64,000 bases of DNA, taken from assembly GCA_903632075.3 (NCBI GenBank), contig CAHIKZ030000838.1, positions 575,001 to 639,000 on the forward strand, in the 5' to 3' direction. Both the position numbers and the translations under genes were made by a program. Origin of the DNA: Acanthosepion pharaonis. Its lineage: Eukaryota > Mollusca > Cephalopoda > Sepiida > Sepiidae. The notes beneath the pieces are model-generated. The model saw nothing but the letters and a program-made list of their open reading frames with translations. It had not been told where the DNA came from and ran no database searches. Positions within the stretch are counted from its first letter, which is position 1. Each line of letters starts with the position of its first letter. Positions 32,357-43,819 of the stretch are shown piece after piece.

Positions 32357-32408
32357 CTGATGAGATGCATTGATACGCATCGAAACACGACTGTAATTGT
32401 GTAGCGAT
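32351..32408 (+). ncRNA. Hammerhead ribozyme motif (type I, probable)
   Basis: Core CTGATGA at 32,357-32,363; stem II GATGC/GCATC (32,364-32,368 with 32,377-32,381) and an 8-nt loop; GAAA at 32,382-32,385; stem III ACAC/GTGT (32,385-32,388 with 32,399-32,402) and a 10-nt loop; cleavage triplet GTA with predicted cut after 32,403; stem I CGC/GCG (32,354-32,356 with 32,404-32,406). All invariant core positions are present. Stem I is short. Such motifs are known in Penelope-like terminal repeats, and Penelope-like DNA starts 240 bp downstream. Confidence 0.75.
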
Positions 32409-32543
32409 TTTTACATGTTTTCGGTGTAATATTCTAAAATTAATAATATTGCTCTAATTTGTATTGGTTGCTCTTTTAAATTAAATATTACGAACGTTGG
32501 AATTGTATTTTATTCGTTATTATCGTACCTACACACACACACA

Positions 32544-32544
<1 letters not shown>

Positions 32545-32639
<95 letters not shown>
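32545..32639. repeat. (TA)n run, interrupted
   Basis: CA lead-in, TA 32,546-32,576, TTATAAAC, TA 32,585-32,638. Confidence 0.95.
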
Positions 32640-32642
<3 letters not shown>

Positions 32643-33015
32643 TATAACATTCGAGCATTTAAGTTATCACTACAAAAATACATATTTGTTTCGATATTCA
32701 GACATCACATCAGGTGGTGATCAAAGATAGTTATAAAAGATTTTTCTTAATAATGCCAGTTATGAAACATTACTTCTTTTTACGTTTAAAAAAAATAGAA
32801 AGACATAAGAAAAATTTCCATAAAAAGAAAAGAAAAAATATATAAATAAAAAAGGAAAAAAAGAAATACACAGGTTAAACAGAAAAAAGAAGAGGATAAC
32901 AAATCAATAAAAGGAAAAAGTAAGAAAGAAGAGGTATAGAAAGAGGTAAGAAAAGAAAAACATACGAAATCTTCTCTTCTCCAAAGAAAAGGAAAGGAAA
33001 AGAAAAAGAAAGAAG
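32640..33015 (-). repeat. PLE terminal repeat, sense copy
   Basis: Lies downstream of the coding remnant in the minus-strand sense. The minus strand carries CTGATGTGATG...ATCGAAACAAA with a good stem III (ACAAA/TTTGT) and a 4-bp stem II, but the invariant A after CTGATG is T, so this hammerhead is likely inactive. Confidence 0.75.
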
Positions 33016-33559
33016 AAAAGAAATTAATATATATTAAAAATTACAATTGTAAAGAAAAAGAAAAGAACAGAAGTTGTTGATGATAATTTAGCCAAAGAAA
33101 AACGTTAACGTTACGAGGGATGTATAGAGAAAGAATTCAAAATTCATCCAGAAATGTTGACAACTAGATTGAAAAGTTTTTATACAATGCAGCAATTTAT
33201 GAGTCATATGACATTTTGAAAGAAGCAACATATTTTAAATAAAATTAAACATAGTATGTAAATAAAAGTCACTTTAAGAACTAAAAACATTAGACATACA
33301 AAAAAACTAACTCACCTTGCAAACCTTAACATTATAAATAAATAATTAATAAAAAATAATATATTTTTTTAATATTTTTATAAATTACATAAATTTAAAG
33401 GCTATTACCAAACCTTATTACAAGTAATTCATGAGTATAAACCTATCAATAACCTTAATTCAAAATAAACTACTAAGGATAACATTAAAATGTTGATACG
33501 AAAGAAATATAACATAAGAGAAGTGATTATTAAGTTATAAAGTTTAGTAAGATTGTAAA

Positions 33560-34062
33560 GTTAAATCTCTAATGTACCTGCAATTAACGGTAATTTCAAA
33601 TCTTTCAAAGGTTTAATTATCTCCATTTTCTTTTGTAGACATAGAAAACAAGGTTCATATAAAGATCTACAAGTTCTGGCGTGTTTCAGGATTTTCTGTT
33701 TAACTTTAGTTGTTTTCTTTGCACCTTTCAATTTCCAAAAATATTTAGAAAGTGAAGTCATATTGTAATTATTAGCATTATTAAAAGATGAGAGATGGTT
33801 ATACCAATGATTTTTAAAAGAATTTTTGGTGCTTCCAATATAAGACTTAACAAATCTTGGGATTTTCAATTAATGAAATAGAACACATATATACAAGGAA
33901 TTCTATTAAGTACTTCTTAGATAATGAACATTGGTCAGGATTCATACAATTACATAGATTGGCTTCACGGAAATAATTAGAATGAGTACCAGCATTACAG
34001 TTATTATTGTTATATAATTTCGGTATTTTATTGTTTTCCTTTTCTTTGGAGAAGAGAAGATT
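33560..34062 (-). pseudogene. Penelope GIY-YIG endonuclease remnant
   Basis: In the minus-strand sense the pieces are CNAGTHSNYF and ANLCNCMNPDQCSLSKKY (about 34,005-33,935), the cysteine-rich linker typical of PLEs. After a stop and frame change comes SYIGSTKNSFKNHWYNHLSS (about 33,845-33,786), where Y-I-G is the second half of GIY-YIG and the following N-x-x-K-N-H-W-Y-N-H supplies the conserved basic/His region. Then LSKYFWKLKG, C-R-S-L-Y-E-P-C-F-L-C-L and a stop at 33,561. In intact PLEs this domain nicks DNA to prime reverse transcription. The GIY half is damaged and the RT is missing. Confidence 0.85.
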
Positions 34063-34395
34063 TCTTATGCTTTTCTTTTGTTACTTCTTTCTATTTCTAT
34101 TTCTTCTTTCTTTTTCCTTTGATTGATTTCTTGTCCTCTTCTTTTTTTTTTTACTTTTTTGCTTTGTGTATTTCTTTCTTTCCTTTTCATGGTGAATTTA
34201 AATATTTCTTTCTTTTCCTTTTATGGAAATTTTTCTTATGTCTTTGTAATTTTTTAAAATGTAAAAAGAAATAACTGGCATTTAAAAAAATCGTTTATAA
34301 CTATATTTCATAGATGACATGTCTGAATTGGGCATCGAAAAAATATGCATTTTGTAGTGATAACTTAAATGTTCGAACGTAATAATTTATAATGA
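34050..34395 (+). repeat. PLE terminal repeat, inverted copy
   Basis: Reverse complement of 32,640-33,015 with scattered differences. The hammerhead region here (TAGATGACATG...ATCGAAAAA, 34,311-34,343) is more eroded. Confidence 0.75.
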
Positions 34396-34447
34396 TAATT
34401 ATTGGTTTACTTTTTGTTTTACTTTTCAAATTAATATTCTGAACGTT

Positions 34448-34449
<2 letters not shown>

Positions 34450-34499
<50 letters not shown>
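34450..34499. repeat. (TA)n run
   Basis: About 46 bp of TA. Confidence 0.95.
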
Positions 34500-34501
<2 letters not shown>

Positions 34502-34521
34502 TATTTATGTATCTAACCGTT

Positions 34522-34740
34522 TATATGGGATGTAACGGTTAACTGTACGGCGAGTGGTAGCACCGAGCCGTGTTCAAATTATGGCTCCGTTTGTTCCATT
34601 CCCTTTTTGACATCGTGTCTAAAACTCTGAATTCCAACTGCAAAACTTTCCTATATATTTCCCAATAAATTATTGCAATGAACAGATAATCGCTGGAGAG
34701 CCATTATTGCCTAAGTCCTAAATGGTCATGGCATTAATAA
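34522..34740 (+). mobile_element. tRNA-derived SINE with LINE-like tail
   Basis: GGGATGTAACGGTTAACTGT (box A region) and CCGTGTTCAAATTATGG (box B region). The tail GGAGAGCCATTATTGCCTAA + GTCCTAAATGGTCATGGCA resembles the LINE 3' end at 5,212-5,345. Confidence 0.7.
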
Positions 34741-35113
34741 AAATCTCAGTATGCTCTTTGCACACGAGCATTCTCAGTCTGATTATATACATCTAAATCG
34801 CGTATATCCATACATATATACTTTCCCTGGCGATCTGTTTAGGTGAAATCTGGGTAGGTTTGTCTGGCTCACTAAGTTTATCTAGGTCTGCTCTACGGTT
34901 GTATTGAGCTCTTTTGTTAGTTAGTTGTTTATTCGTGTCGGGTTTTTTTTCTTTGGGCTTCAGACCTGTATCTGTGCGATTTTTTTTTGTCGGCAGAAGT
35001 TCATGTTTGTAGCTCTTTCTTTTTTTTAAACTTTTTTTTCCCTCAAGATTGATTTGATTATTGGAAAATCAAAAATTCGAAGGTTTTTCGAAACGAGTAT
35101 AGTTATCTATATT

Positions 35114-35114
<1 letters not shown>

Positions 35115-35158
<44 letters not shown>
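35115..35158. repeat. (TA)n run
   Basis: About 40 bp of TA. Confidence 0.95.
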
Positions 35159-35160
<2 letters not shown>

Positions 35161-35344
35161 TCTCCCGTCGGGTTCGACGTATGAGGGTCAAGCAGATCAG
35201 TTTCCAGGAAACTGACAGCCCGGCACCGGCACATGAGATTTGTTTATAGTGGTGAAGGTTTCGTGCAGGACCATCCACACTTTTTGAAGGGCCGAATACA
35301 GAGACCTGGTGCACTAAGTGCCACAAGGTCCCCAAACAACCCCC
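35159..35344. other. GC-richer segment, probable unknown repeat
   Basis: Includes CCAGGAAACTGACAGCCCGG + CACCGGCACATGAG. It lies between a TA run and a SINE like other dispersed repeats here, but no second copy is visible in the window. Confidence 0.35.
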
Positions 35345-35565
35345 TTAGGTTTTGAATTCAGAGTTGTCCTTCTCCTAGACCAGTTGCCATCCAAGGCTAT
35401 AGAACCCAGTCTGTCCTGCTATTTAACCCATAGCTGGAGGGAGAAGAATAGTATTCACACCTTTCCCAAGGGTATTAGCACGTAAGTGAATGTAATGGAT
35501 TCAACCTGGATTCGAACTCGGCTCTGCGATTCCTCAATCCAAGCCGCTATCCACCGTGCCTTTTA

Positions 35566-35568
<3 letters not shown>
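35345..35568 (-). mobile_element. tRNA-derived SINE (family 1), minus strand
   Basis: Minus-strand GAGCCGAGTTCGAATCCAGG (box B), CATTACATTCACTTACGTGC, CCAGCTATGGGTTAAATAGC and GGATGGCAACTGGTCTAGGA. Closest in the window to the copy at 7,228. Confidence 0.9.

Positions 35569-35626
<58 letters not shown>
35565..35626. repeat. (TTTA)n(TA)n run
   Basis: TTTATTTATTTA then about 50 bp of TA. Confidence 0.95.
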
Positions 35627-35635
35627 CCAAAGAAT

Positions 35636-35715
35636 ACAGACATGAGCCACCTAGTGAGGATCGAACGTATCACTCGAGCGAATTGGTTTACAAGAGAAGC
35701 ATAGTAACGATTGCA
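35636..35715 (-). mobile_element. tRNA-like SINE fragment, minus strand
   Basis: Minus strand has ATACGTTCGATCCTCACTAG (box B GTTCGATCC) with a weak 5' half upstream. Confidence 0.45.
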
Positions 35716-35754
35716 CTTTGTAGAGCACTTCTTATTAATATATTTCTGGCTGGA

Positions 35755-35799
<45 letters not shown>
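35755..35799. repeat. (TA)n run
   Basis: About 42 bp of TA. Confidence 0.95.
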
Positions 35800-36089
35800 T
35801 CACCAACACTGCACGCAAAAAAACACAAAGAAATGCACTTACTCTTTTATCATGTGAATATTTTTGTTTGTTTTTTATTTTTGTTATGGACATCGCAAAG
35901 CTGACGCCTAATCCATTACATTTTTCTTACAAACCAGTTTTAAGCACGCTTTTCCTTGGTCCCCACCTGCCACCGAACACCCAACTCCATGACAGTAGAT
36001 ATTGATAGCAACATGGCGACAAATTCAACGCAACAATCACCCAAAATAAAATTACTGGAATCTATTTATACAAAAACACACTTACACCA

Positions 36090-36100
36090 CACACACACAC

Positions 36101-36175
<75 letters not shown>

Positions 36176-36192
36176 TTATATATATATATATA
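36090..36192. repeat. (CA)n(TA)n run
   Basis: CA, CATA, then TA to 36,165 and a second short TA block. Confidence 0.95.
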
Positions 36193-37685
36193 TTCATTTA
36201 AATTTCTCTAACAGATTTGGGAAAAGCCTGAGGAATGGGCTGAAAAACTGACTAAAAATAAATAAATGAATTATACATACACGCAAATACATAAATAATT
36301 GATCTCTCAATGGAAGTACATGGTGTACGAGGAACCTTGAAGAGCAGACGTGTGCGCATTCACGTGTATATAGCTGTGTGATTTAAAAAGAACTGAAGCT
36401 AAAAATTTTAATAACGGCAAAATAAAATAATGTTTACCCTGAATGTAAAAAAATAATTACGATAATGCGTGATGTTAATTATGTTTCTCCAGAGGAAGCA
36501 TTTTTTTTATTACTAACCCTTGACAAGATTTCTGTGATTATTTTAAATCTTTGCGTATCAGAGATTATGTCGGCATCGGATTAGTGTGGCTGGAATAGAC
36601 GTGGGCTACAAAAGTCTGTTGTTAGCACTGTTTTTTTTTTTTCTTTTCTATCTAGATCTCGCGTGTGTATTCAGACACGTCTTACTTATTTGTATCAAGA
36701 TGATTACTCAAGAAATTCGCATCATCAAAAATAATACATAGATGCATATTTGAGGATAACGGCACTTACTCTTCTGAAATTCTAACTTAGACTAACGTGA
36801 AAATTTCACGCTTAACCTATTGAAATTTTCTGATAAATCATAATTTTTAATTTAATGATTGAATCATATTGTGAGCTTCACGACTACAAAACAGCCGTTA
36901 AATACTTGAACTTAACAAAATATTACAATAAAAAATACTAAATATGAAAGTAGGTCATCATTTAAAGAAGTAAGAGTTTACAAAGTAAAAGATTAAATCC
37001 TAAAATAGTTTACTATTTGATTGAAGCAAACGTTAAACGCATGTGAATGTTATTGTCTTCTCTTTCTTCTTATTTTTTTTTACACTAAAATCAAACAGCA
37101 TCTCCGATATATCTTCTTCTTATGTCTTTCCTCAGAATCTAAATGGAATGGTACATTATTTATATGACGTATTGGCAGGACGTAAGGCACGTGCTAACAT
37201 GCTGATACAGGAAGAAGCAATATTTCAATATGATAATCACCAATTCTAATGTTTATCTTGTAGGCTCAGGGAGTTAACTGGGCACAGTGGGAAATTTAGT
37301 TTCATGCCTATCAAAATGACACAAAGTAAAATAAACAAAACTCATTCAAGCCTGTTTCGTTTACCTAGCTCACCGATTACTATTTATGAAGTTTAGCTTA
37401 ATGCAACACTAGACTAAATAGGAAAAATATGTTGAGGAAGATTGTGTTACATCAATCATTAAAATGGATGGGACTAGCCTTCTTTGTCTAATATGTTTGT
37501 GCTAATTAAATAATAAAACGACTATTAAATATTCATTAATTAACATCTTTATTTTTCGTAAATTACTCTCAGCCAGTCTGTGGCATGCAGCCTCCTTCGT
37601 CGCCTCACAACTACACACACCCCACCTGTCACGAGCTTACTAGTTGTGACCAGAAAAATGTCACTCCATACAATGAAAATATAAT
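36193..37685. other. AT-rich stretch without recognised features
   Basis: About 1.5 kb; no repeat family, tandem repeat or convincing open frame. Confidence 0.5.
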
Positions 37686-37689
37686 GTAA

Positions 37690-38035
37690 ATGATGTGCGG
37701 GTGGCGTTACATTTATCAGCCAGGAGAGTGGAATCAGTGATCAAAGTTCAAATTTCAGTCTACTGTGCTGCATTCACTTTCGCATTAATGCACTTAGAAA
37801 GGGCATGAATCCGTGTCTTCCACCAGCTAGGGGTTAAACAGCTGGGTAGAATTGGCACCCTGTTCTTGATTAGTAGCTAGTCTAGGAAAAAGAGCAAATT
37901 TGAGTTCAAGACTGTGAAGGCAACAGAAAAGGACTCTATCATTTTTGCGAAGAAGTCCTGGCAATACACACATAATAAAGAAAAGAAATCTGGGAAAATT
38001 TATGCTTACCTTCAACCTTCAAAGTGACATGGTAT
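37690..38035 (+). mobile_element. tRNA-derived SINE (family 1)
   Basis: GTGCGGGTGGCGTTACATTT (head), GTTCAAATTTCAGTC (box B), CTGCATTCACTTTCGCATTA, CAGCTAGGGGTTAAACAGC and GTCCTGGCAATACAC near the 3' end, shared with 38,890-39,200. Confidence 0.85.
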
Positions 38036-38341
38036 TTAAAAAAAGAAAAAGAAGTTGGATGAATACATAAAACACATTTTTAAAATAGGGTTTTGAATGA
38101 AGTCATAGGAAGTTGTAAGTTATCAAAAAAAAAAAAAATGAATTTAAAATCAACTCATGTAATTTCTTACAACAACCTGAGAAAAAAAAACAACTAGATT
38201 GTTTTTAAGATATTAATAAAATTAGTTTAGAAATTAGAATCTAAATAATGGTTAGCTCATAAGTTTTCAACAAGGTTAATTTTATAACTATTATATGAAT
38301 TACAAATTATTTTTACTTATTATATAATATACAATATATAT

Positions 38342-38764
<423 letters not shown>

Positions 38765-38889
38765 TATATTCATAACATTTTTACCTCATTAAATTTTAAT
38801 AGTACAAATATGAGTTTTTTATCTACCATTAATTTTTCAGTATAAATATTGTTTCTATTTTGAAGGCCTCACTTTTAACAAGTAAGTAA

Positions 38890-39205
38890 TAACGGGATGC
38901 GAGGCTAATGTAAAATGGGGAGTCACTGAGCTGACTTCAAATTCCAGCTTTGTCTGCTGCATTCATTTTCTCACAAATTACCTTAGTAAATTTCCATTTC
39001 CTTTCCCGCGAGCTATTGGCTAAAAAGCAAGGTAAGCTGGGCTTTGAGTAAGCAGCCAAGCAAAGAAAAGGGCTGCCTGCTCTGAACATAAAACCATGGA
39101 GAAAGCAACAGGAAACCACTCACCTGTCTTTCTCAACAAGTCCTGACAATTCATGGATATTAAAGAAAAATAATCTTTCAAGCGTTATGAACTCCTATGC
39201 TCTGA
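38890..39205 (+). mobile_element. tRNA-derived SINE (family 1)
   Basis: GCGAGGCTAATGTAAAATGG (head), CTTCAAATTCCAGC (box B), TGCTGCATTCATTTTCTCAC and CAGGAAACCACTCACCTG; the 3' end ACTCCTATGCTCTGAAAGGA resembles the LINE tail block. Confidence 0.8.
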
Positions 39206-39865
39206 AAGGACATAGCATTATAATTAATAGTGAAAACATTACTACTTTTTTTTTTTCTCTCTGTATACTTTTTTTTAAGAAAATACAGTTTTCTAGCACC
39301 TTCTGGCGTTTTATATAGCATTATATCATTATCATCATCATCATCATTCTTCGACCTCCGTGTGGTTGGTCGGAACCCCATTAACAATCTCTTTCCACAT
39401 GCTCAGTCCTGTATTGTCGCCCCCTGTGTCCCGAGCTATGGTGTCTGGGAAAGTCAACTTTCGTGAGAAGACACCTCCAGAAGAACGCCATAGAATTAAG
39501 GATGAGACATCCGCGCCACGTCCGGTCGCATGATAGTTCTTTCAGTGGCTGATACAAAAAGTGAAACGCCAACCCTACATCTGATTGTTTATTGTCGAGA
39601 CACCATCTTTACAAAGACTGCCACCCAAGGCTAAAGACTTCTTTCAAGAATTTTCACCAACATGGAATTTGAATTTCCGCGGACTGTCTTAGAGTCTCCA
39701 GCTCTGAATTTGTCCTCAGGGTTTACTATTTATATATTTGCTAAGGAAATATTTATTCATGTCGGAAATGATAATGACTCTTCACATATTCGTCGAGTAT
39801 CTGTAAAAATTGATAAAACCTCTTGGGAAAAACAATGTTTTTTTTTTTGTTTTTTTTTTTTTTTT
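39206..39865. other. Spacer with short (ATC)n and a GC-richer patch
   Basis: ATCATCATC at 39,329-39,347 followed by about 230 bp of higher GC (39,350-39,580), unrecognised. Confidence 0.4.
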
Positions 39866-39869
39866 CATT

Positions 39870-40062
39870 GTCTTGTCCACGGTTTTATATTCTGGGTAGT
39901 CCTTCTCTTGGACTGCTTGTCCCACAAAGCTAGAGAAGCCAGACTACCCTGCTAATTAAACACATAGCTTTCGGTAGAAAAGATGCATACCTTTACAGTG
40001 GGTATTTTTGCGAAAGTGAAAGTAGTAGACTTTGAACTCGGCTCGCCGATTCGGTTTTTGGT
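39870..40062 (-). mobile_element. tRNA-derived SINE (family 1), minus strand
   Basis: Minus-strand GCCGAGTTCAAAGTC (box B), GAAAGCTATGTGTTTAATTA, GCAGGGTAGTCTGGCTTC and CTAGCTTTGTGGG. Diverged copy; T-rich tail at 39,838-39,864 on the plus strand. Confidence 0.75.
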
Positions 40063-40482
40063 TTAGTTCATAACTTTAACATGATGGTTTCAAAGAGTTA
40101 ATTTCTATCGTGATTTATCGCAATAAGAAAAAAAAAAGAGCCAGTATTTTGCCACGAATTAGCGACATTGTAATGTTTTCAAGATCTCTTGTATAAAATA
40201 GTCGTATTCTCAGTCTAAGAAGCCGGTACTGATTACTGCCTGCCTAAACACCTACATATGAACCTTCTAGAAAGAAATTCGATAACTGTCATTCATTCAT
40301 TTGTTTATGTTATGTCTGTGTATCTGAATGTCATACAAACTATAGAGTAGGCCTTCATATTTTTTTTATATGCATTCATTAAAACATTCGATTAGAAATA
40401 TGCTAATTGCCTATTTAAGTCAGGTTTGTAACTCTTTCTTTGTTAATCTCGAGAAAAGGCAAAGGAGAAATTTCATTCATGT

Positions 40483-40577
40483 GCTGTAAACTGAAGATAT
40501 TTCTATTCTAGTTTTCTATTCTATAAACTGAAGATATGTGCTGTAAACTGAAGATATTTCTATTCTAGTTTTCCATT
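40483..40577. repeat. Partial tandem duplication
   Basis: TGCTGTAAACTGAAGATATT + TCTATTCTAGTTTTC occurs twice about 57 bp apart; a third partial TATAAACTGAAGATA lies between. Confidence 0.9.
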
Positions 40578-40784
40578 TACGTTAGTGTCTTCTCTTCTGA
40601 CCAATGGTAACTTAATTTTCAACCAAATACAAACAAGTTAATGATGATCTCGGGATTGATTTTAATACTAGAGGTGGATGTATAATAATCATATTAAGTT
40701 TGTTTTGTTTTTTGGTTTTTTTTTTGGGGGGGGGTGTTTTGTTTTGTTTTTTTTTCCTTTTTGTTTGGTTTTGGGGTTTTTAAT

Positions 40785-40932
40785 CAATTCACTCCAACTA
40801 AGTCAATAATGCCACTAAGACGCAAGGAATTACAACGAATTGCAAGTAATGAAAAAGAATGAGAAGTCTTTAGAAAGAACCGGAAACCAAATCCTAAACA
40901 AGAAACAAAGGATAAGCCTCTCTAAGCTCTTT
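40785..40932 (-). repeat. LINE 3'-tail repeat, minus strand
   Basis: CAACTAAGTCAATAATGCCA + CTAAGACGCAAGGAATTACA and GAAACCAAATCCTAAACAAG, homologous to 20,190-20,330 and to the tails at 43,890 and 63,235. Confidence 0.75.
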
Positions 40933-40979
40933 TTTTGAATCCGTATCATTTGTGTTTTTACTGTTCTTATCCGAACCTT

Positions 40980-41108
40980 TCGTTTCGATCCATTCTACAC
41001 TTTTCATCAGGTTCACAATCCGTAAAAAAAAGTGAGAAGTCATTTTTATTTTCTGACCTCACTTTTTATTACTGATGGATCACCTAAAGAAGGCCGAAAA
41101 ACGGATCG
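40980..41108 (-). repeat. Terminal-repeat-like sequence with eroded hammerhead cores
   Basis: Minus strand CTGATGA (41,010-41,004) ... ATCGAAACGAAAGGTTCGG has core and GAAA but a G where stem III and the cleavage triplet need a U, and no stem II. About 40 bp on, GTGAGAAGTCA...TGACCTCAC forms an inverted pair. Confidence 0.5.
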
Positions 41109-41109
41109 G

Positions 41110-41380
41110 GTCTGTTGTGTTCACTTTGGCGCTAATACCATTGAAAAAGGCAGGAATCCCTCCCTTCTCTTTCCAGCTATGAGGTAAATAACAAGGTAGA
41201 CTGCTCCCCACCCCTAAACGTTGGGTGGCAGCCAGTCTAAGAAGCAAACTCTGAATTCCAAACCGAGAAAATCAGCAATGAAAAACCATTTTACTTTCGT
41301 ACCCAAGAATTCATGTCAATTCACAAAAAGGAATCTTCGAAGAGCCATGATCGCCTACGTCCTGAAGGGAGTTGATATTA
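41110..41380 (+). mobile_element. SINE (family 1), 5'-truncated
   Basis: Starts in the body at GTTCACTTTGGCGCTAATAC; has CCAGCTATGAGGTAAATAAC, GGTGGCAGCCAGTCTAAG and CAAGAATTCATGTCAATTC, ending GAGCCATGATCGCCTACGTC, the LINE-type tail. Confidence 0.85.
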
Positions 41381-42167
41381 TAACATAACATTTTCAATAT
41401 TGTTTCTTTTAAATATGATAGTTAATCCGTCTTTCGATTGAAATGTAAATCTTTGCCCAGAATTGGTGTATAAACGATGAATTCTAATTCCAATAATGTC
41501 GACAGTAAAAGAAAAAAGGTGGGGAATAGTGTGAACTAGATAACGAATTTTATTCAGATTTTCTTGAAGCAAGTGGGACAAGGAAAGTATGTAAAAAAAT
41601 GGTTAATTTCGAAACGAGTCTATATTTGTCGGGCCTGATTAGAAATAACTATTCCCAGATTTTTATATGAGCCCTGACTTGAGGGCAATTCAACGAATTA
41701 TAGTTCAAAACCTGTTTATTACTTTGTGTTAGAACTTCCTGCAGTCCGTCGACTTGATTTTATAACAGAGATCAGATTTTGAGAAATATTCCTTTTTTCT
41801 TCTTTTTCGTCAATAAACTCTGATAAAAGGTAACAGCTTTTTCGAGATTGGGGGGAGGGGGGGTCTCAGAGTGTTAGAAAAAATTGGGCGAAATTTAGAA
41901 TTGCTAAAATAGATTTAAAACATATTTTTAAAAAGCTACATTTCTAGAAACAAAACAAAAGAATAATGAAGATTATGATAGAACTGGCGGTAGTTGTGGA
42001 GGGTGGTGAACTGTGGGTGTGAGTATGATAATAAAGATGATAAAAAATAAGATAAAATGCTGGGGATAATAGTTTTATCGGCAAAAGTGAATAATGCTTT
42101 CATGAAACGCGAAATTACTAGTTTTCAAGGGAGTATAATTTAGAACTAACGAATGATGCACTTTCTT

Positions 42168-42170
<3 letters not shown>
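41381..42170. other. AT-rich spacer
   Basis: Nothing recognised; short G run at 41,849-41,862. Confidence 0.5.
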
Positions 42171-42171
<1 letters not shown>

Positions 42172-42200
<29 letters not shown>

Positions 42201-42202
42201 AC
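42172..42202. repeat. (CT)n run
   Basis: C run then CT. Confidence 0.9.
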
Positions 42203-42530
42203 ATCATTCCCCTTGGCTGACTACCCCCCTGTATCTGTTCTTCTCTCTATATCTCCGTTTTGTCGCATAGTCTGTAAACAACTTACGACCTTTCTACTGT
42301 CACTTCAAATTCCAGTTATTTAGCACTAAATAAGTAAATAGTTGAAATTAGTTAAAATTGAGTTTCAATAACGAAGTAGTTAAAGTAAAAATCATGCGTT
42401 CAATTAATTAACGTAAATGACATTTTGTCGCACTAATGTAGATTTTGTTGAAATAAAATTCTTTTTCTGATTTCTGCCCAGGCTAGTTGACAAAATCTTC
42501 AATCAAAATATGTCAAAATAGAAGTCTCTC

Positions 42531-42533
42531 GCG

Positions 42534-42583
<50 letters not shown>
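42531..42583. repeat. (GC)(CT)n run
   Basis: GCGCGC followed by about 40 bp of CT. Confidence 0.95.
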
Positions 42584-42661
42584 ACATATATAAGGAGACT
42601 ATTAAAAAACACTGTATAAAAAACGGAACATTCTACTCAAATATGCTAAAATTAACATCTG

Positions 42662-42663
42662 AA

Positions 42664-42707
<44 letters not shown>

Positions 42708-42882
42708 TAAGATTAAGCTTTTATTTAATTTTTCTTGTGTTCGAACAAGTGCTTTATTTTTCGGACACAGAGTGTGTAGAAACTGCCAAAATGTTCTAGA
42801 ATTTCGAGCGCTTTCGAATATACTTTTAGCCATTATCAAGGATGATTTTATTTTTTCAGTTTAATTGAGTGTGTGCGTTATG
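42662..42882 (-). repeat. (TA)n plus terminal-repeat-like sequence
   Basis: TA to 42,706, then a homologue of 26,700-26,892 (TTATTTAATTTTTCT, TGTAGAAA, CGAGCGCTTTCG, TTATCAAGGATGAT). Confidence 0.65.
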
Positions 42883-43387
42883 TATATGTTTTCTTTTCCG
42901 AACACGGTTAGCACATTTTGGCCTTGTTCGTAGTTAATATTAAGTGTTTGCTTTTTCTTTTATATTATTAGGGCTTCCATTGTTTTAATGTTTTTTTTTT
43001 TTACTGGTGGATGAAATTATTATGTTTGTGTTTTCTACTAGTATATTTCGAATGGAGGCTGGTAAGTTTATGCGTCTGTTTAATTAGGTTCTAATCGATC
43101 TATGGTCAGATATGTGTAACGTAAATTACCAATTTTAAATTCTAAATTTATTCTGTATTAAGTTTAAAATATTATGAAATTATTTAAAGAAGAAACTGAG
43201 GAAAAATGCATATATTTTATTATTTATTTTGTTTTAACTAAAATCTCAAAATAGACGTTGATCTAAAGGGGATGTAAAACTTCGTTAGAACTAAGATACA
43301 ATTGAAGTGGTGATATGGGGAGGGGGGATGAAATCTTGCAAAAGACAATATATACACAATCAGATTATAATACAGAAACACGTAGAC

Positions 43388-43394
<7 letters not shown>
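42883..43394. other. AT-rich spacer
   Basis: Nothing recognised. Confidence 0.5.

Positions 43395-43469
<75 letters not shown>
43395..43469. repeat. (TAA)n(TA)n run
   Basis: About 13 TAA units then about 36 bp of TA. Confidence 0.95.
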
Positions 43470-43473
<4 letters not shown>

Positions 43474-43819
43474 GACCCATAAAAACTTTTTAATTATCCA
43501 ATAAAACCAAGAGTGATGGAAGAGAAATATTTTATTCATAGTAATTGAACCCTTAAAATATGCCATTTAAGAAACAATGATGGAATTTTCATTTTTTTAA
43601 AATTATGTCCTGTAGATGGCGTCCTCCTGTACGAATGCATTCTTGAAATCTGCTGTTGAGATTCCTCATTGACTGCTGCAATATGTCAGCTGGGATACTG
43701 TGAATTTCATCTTGAATTCTAAATGCCGAAATGTTTACTTGCTCAAGGTCACTGTCTCGCAGTGTTGCCACTTGCTCATATCTGGCAATACGCACTTCAA
43801 AAATTCCCGTTTTTGGGTC

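Larger units (their letters stand above)
32640..34395 (-). mobile_element. Penelope-like element (PLE), 5'-truncated, inverted terminal repeats
   Basis: Two copies of a roughly 360-bp terminal repeat lie in inverted orientation at 32,640-33,015 and 34,050-34,395, sharing ATTTAAGTTATCACTACAAA, GACATAAGAAAAATTTCCAT and GAAATCTTCTCTTCTCCAAA read in opposite directions. Between them on the minus strand is the GIY-YIG end of a Penelope ORF. Terminal repeats that may be direct or inverted, together with a GIY-YIG endonuclease, are diagnostic of PLEs. No RT core is left, so it is a 3' remnant. Confidence 0.88.
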
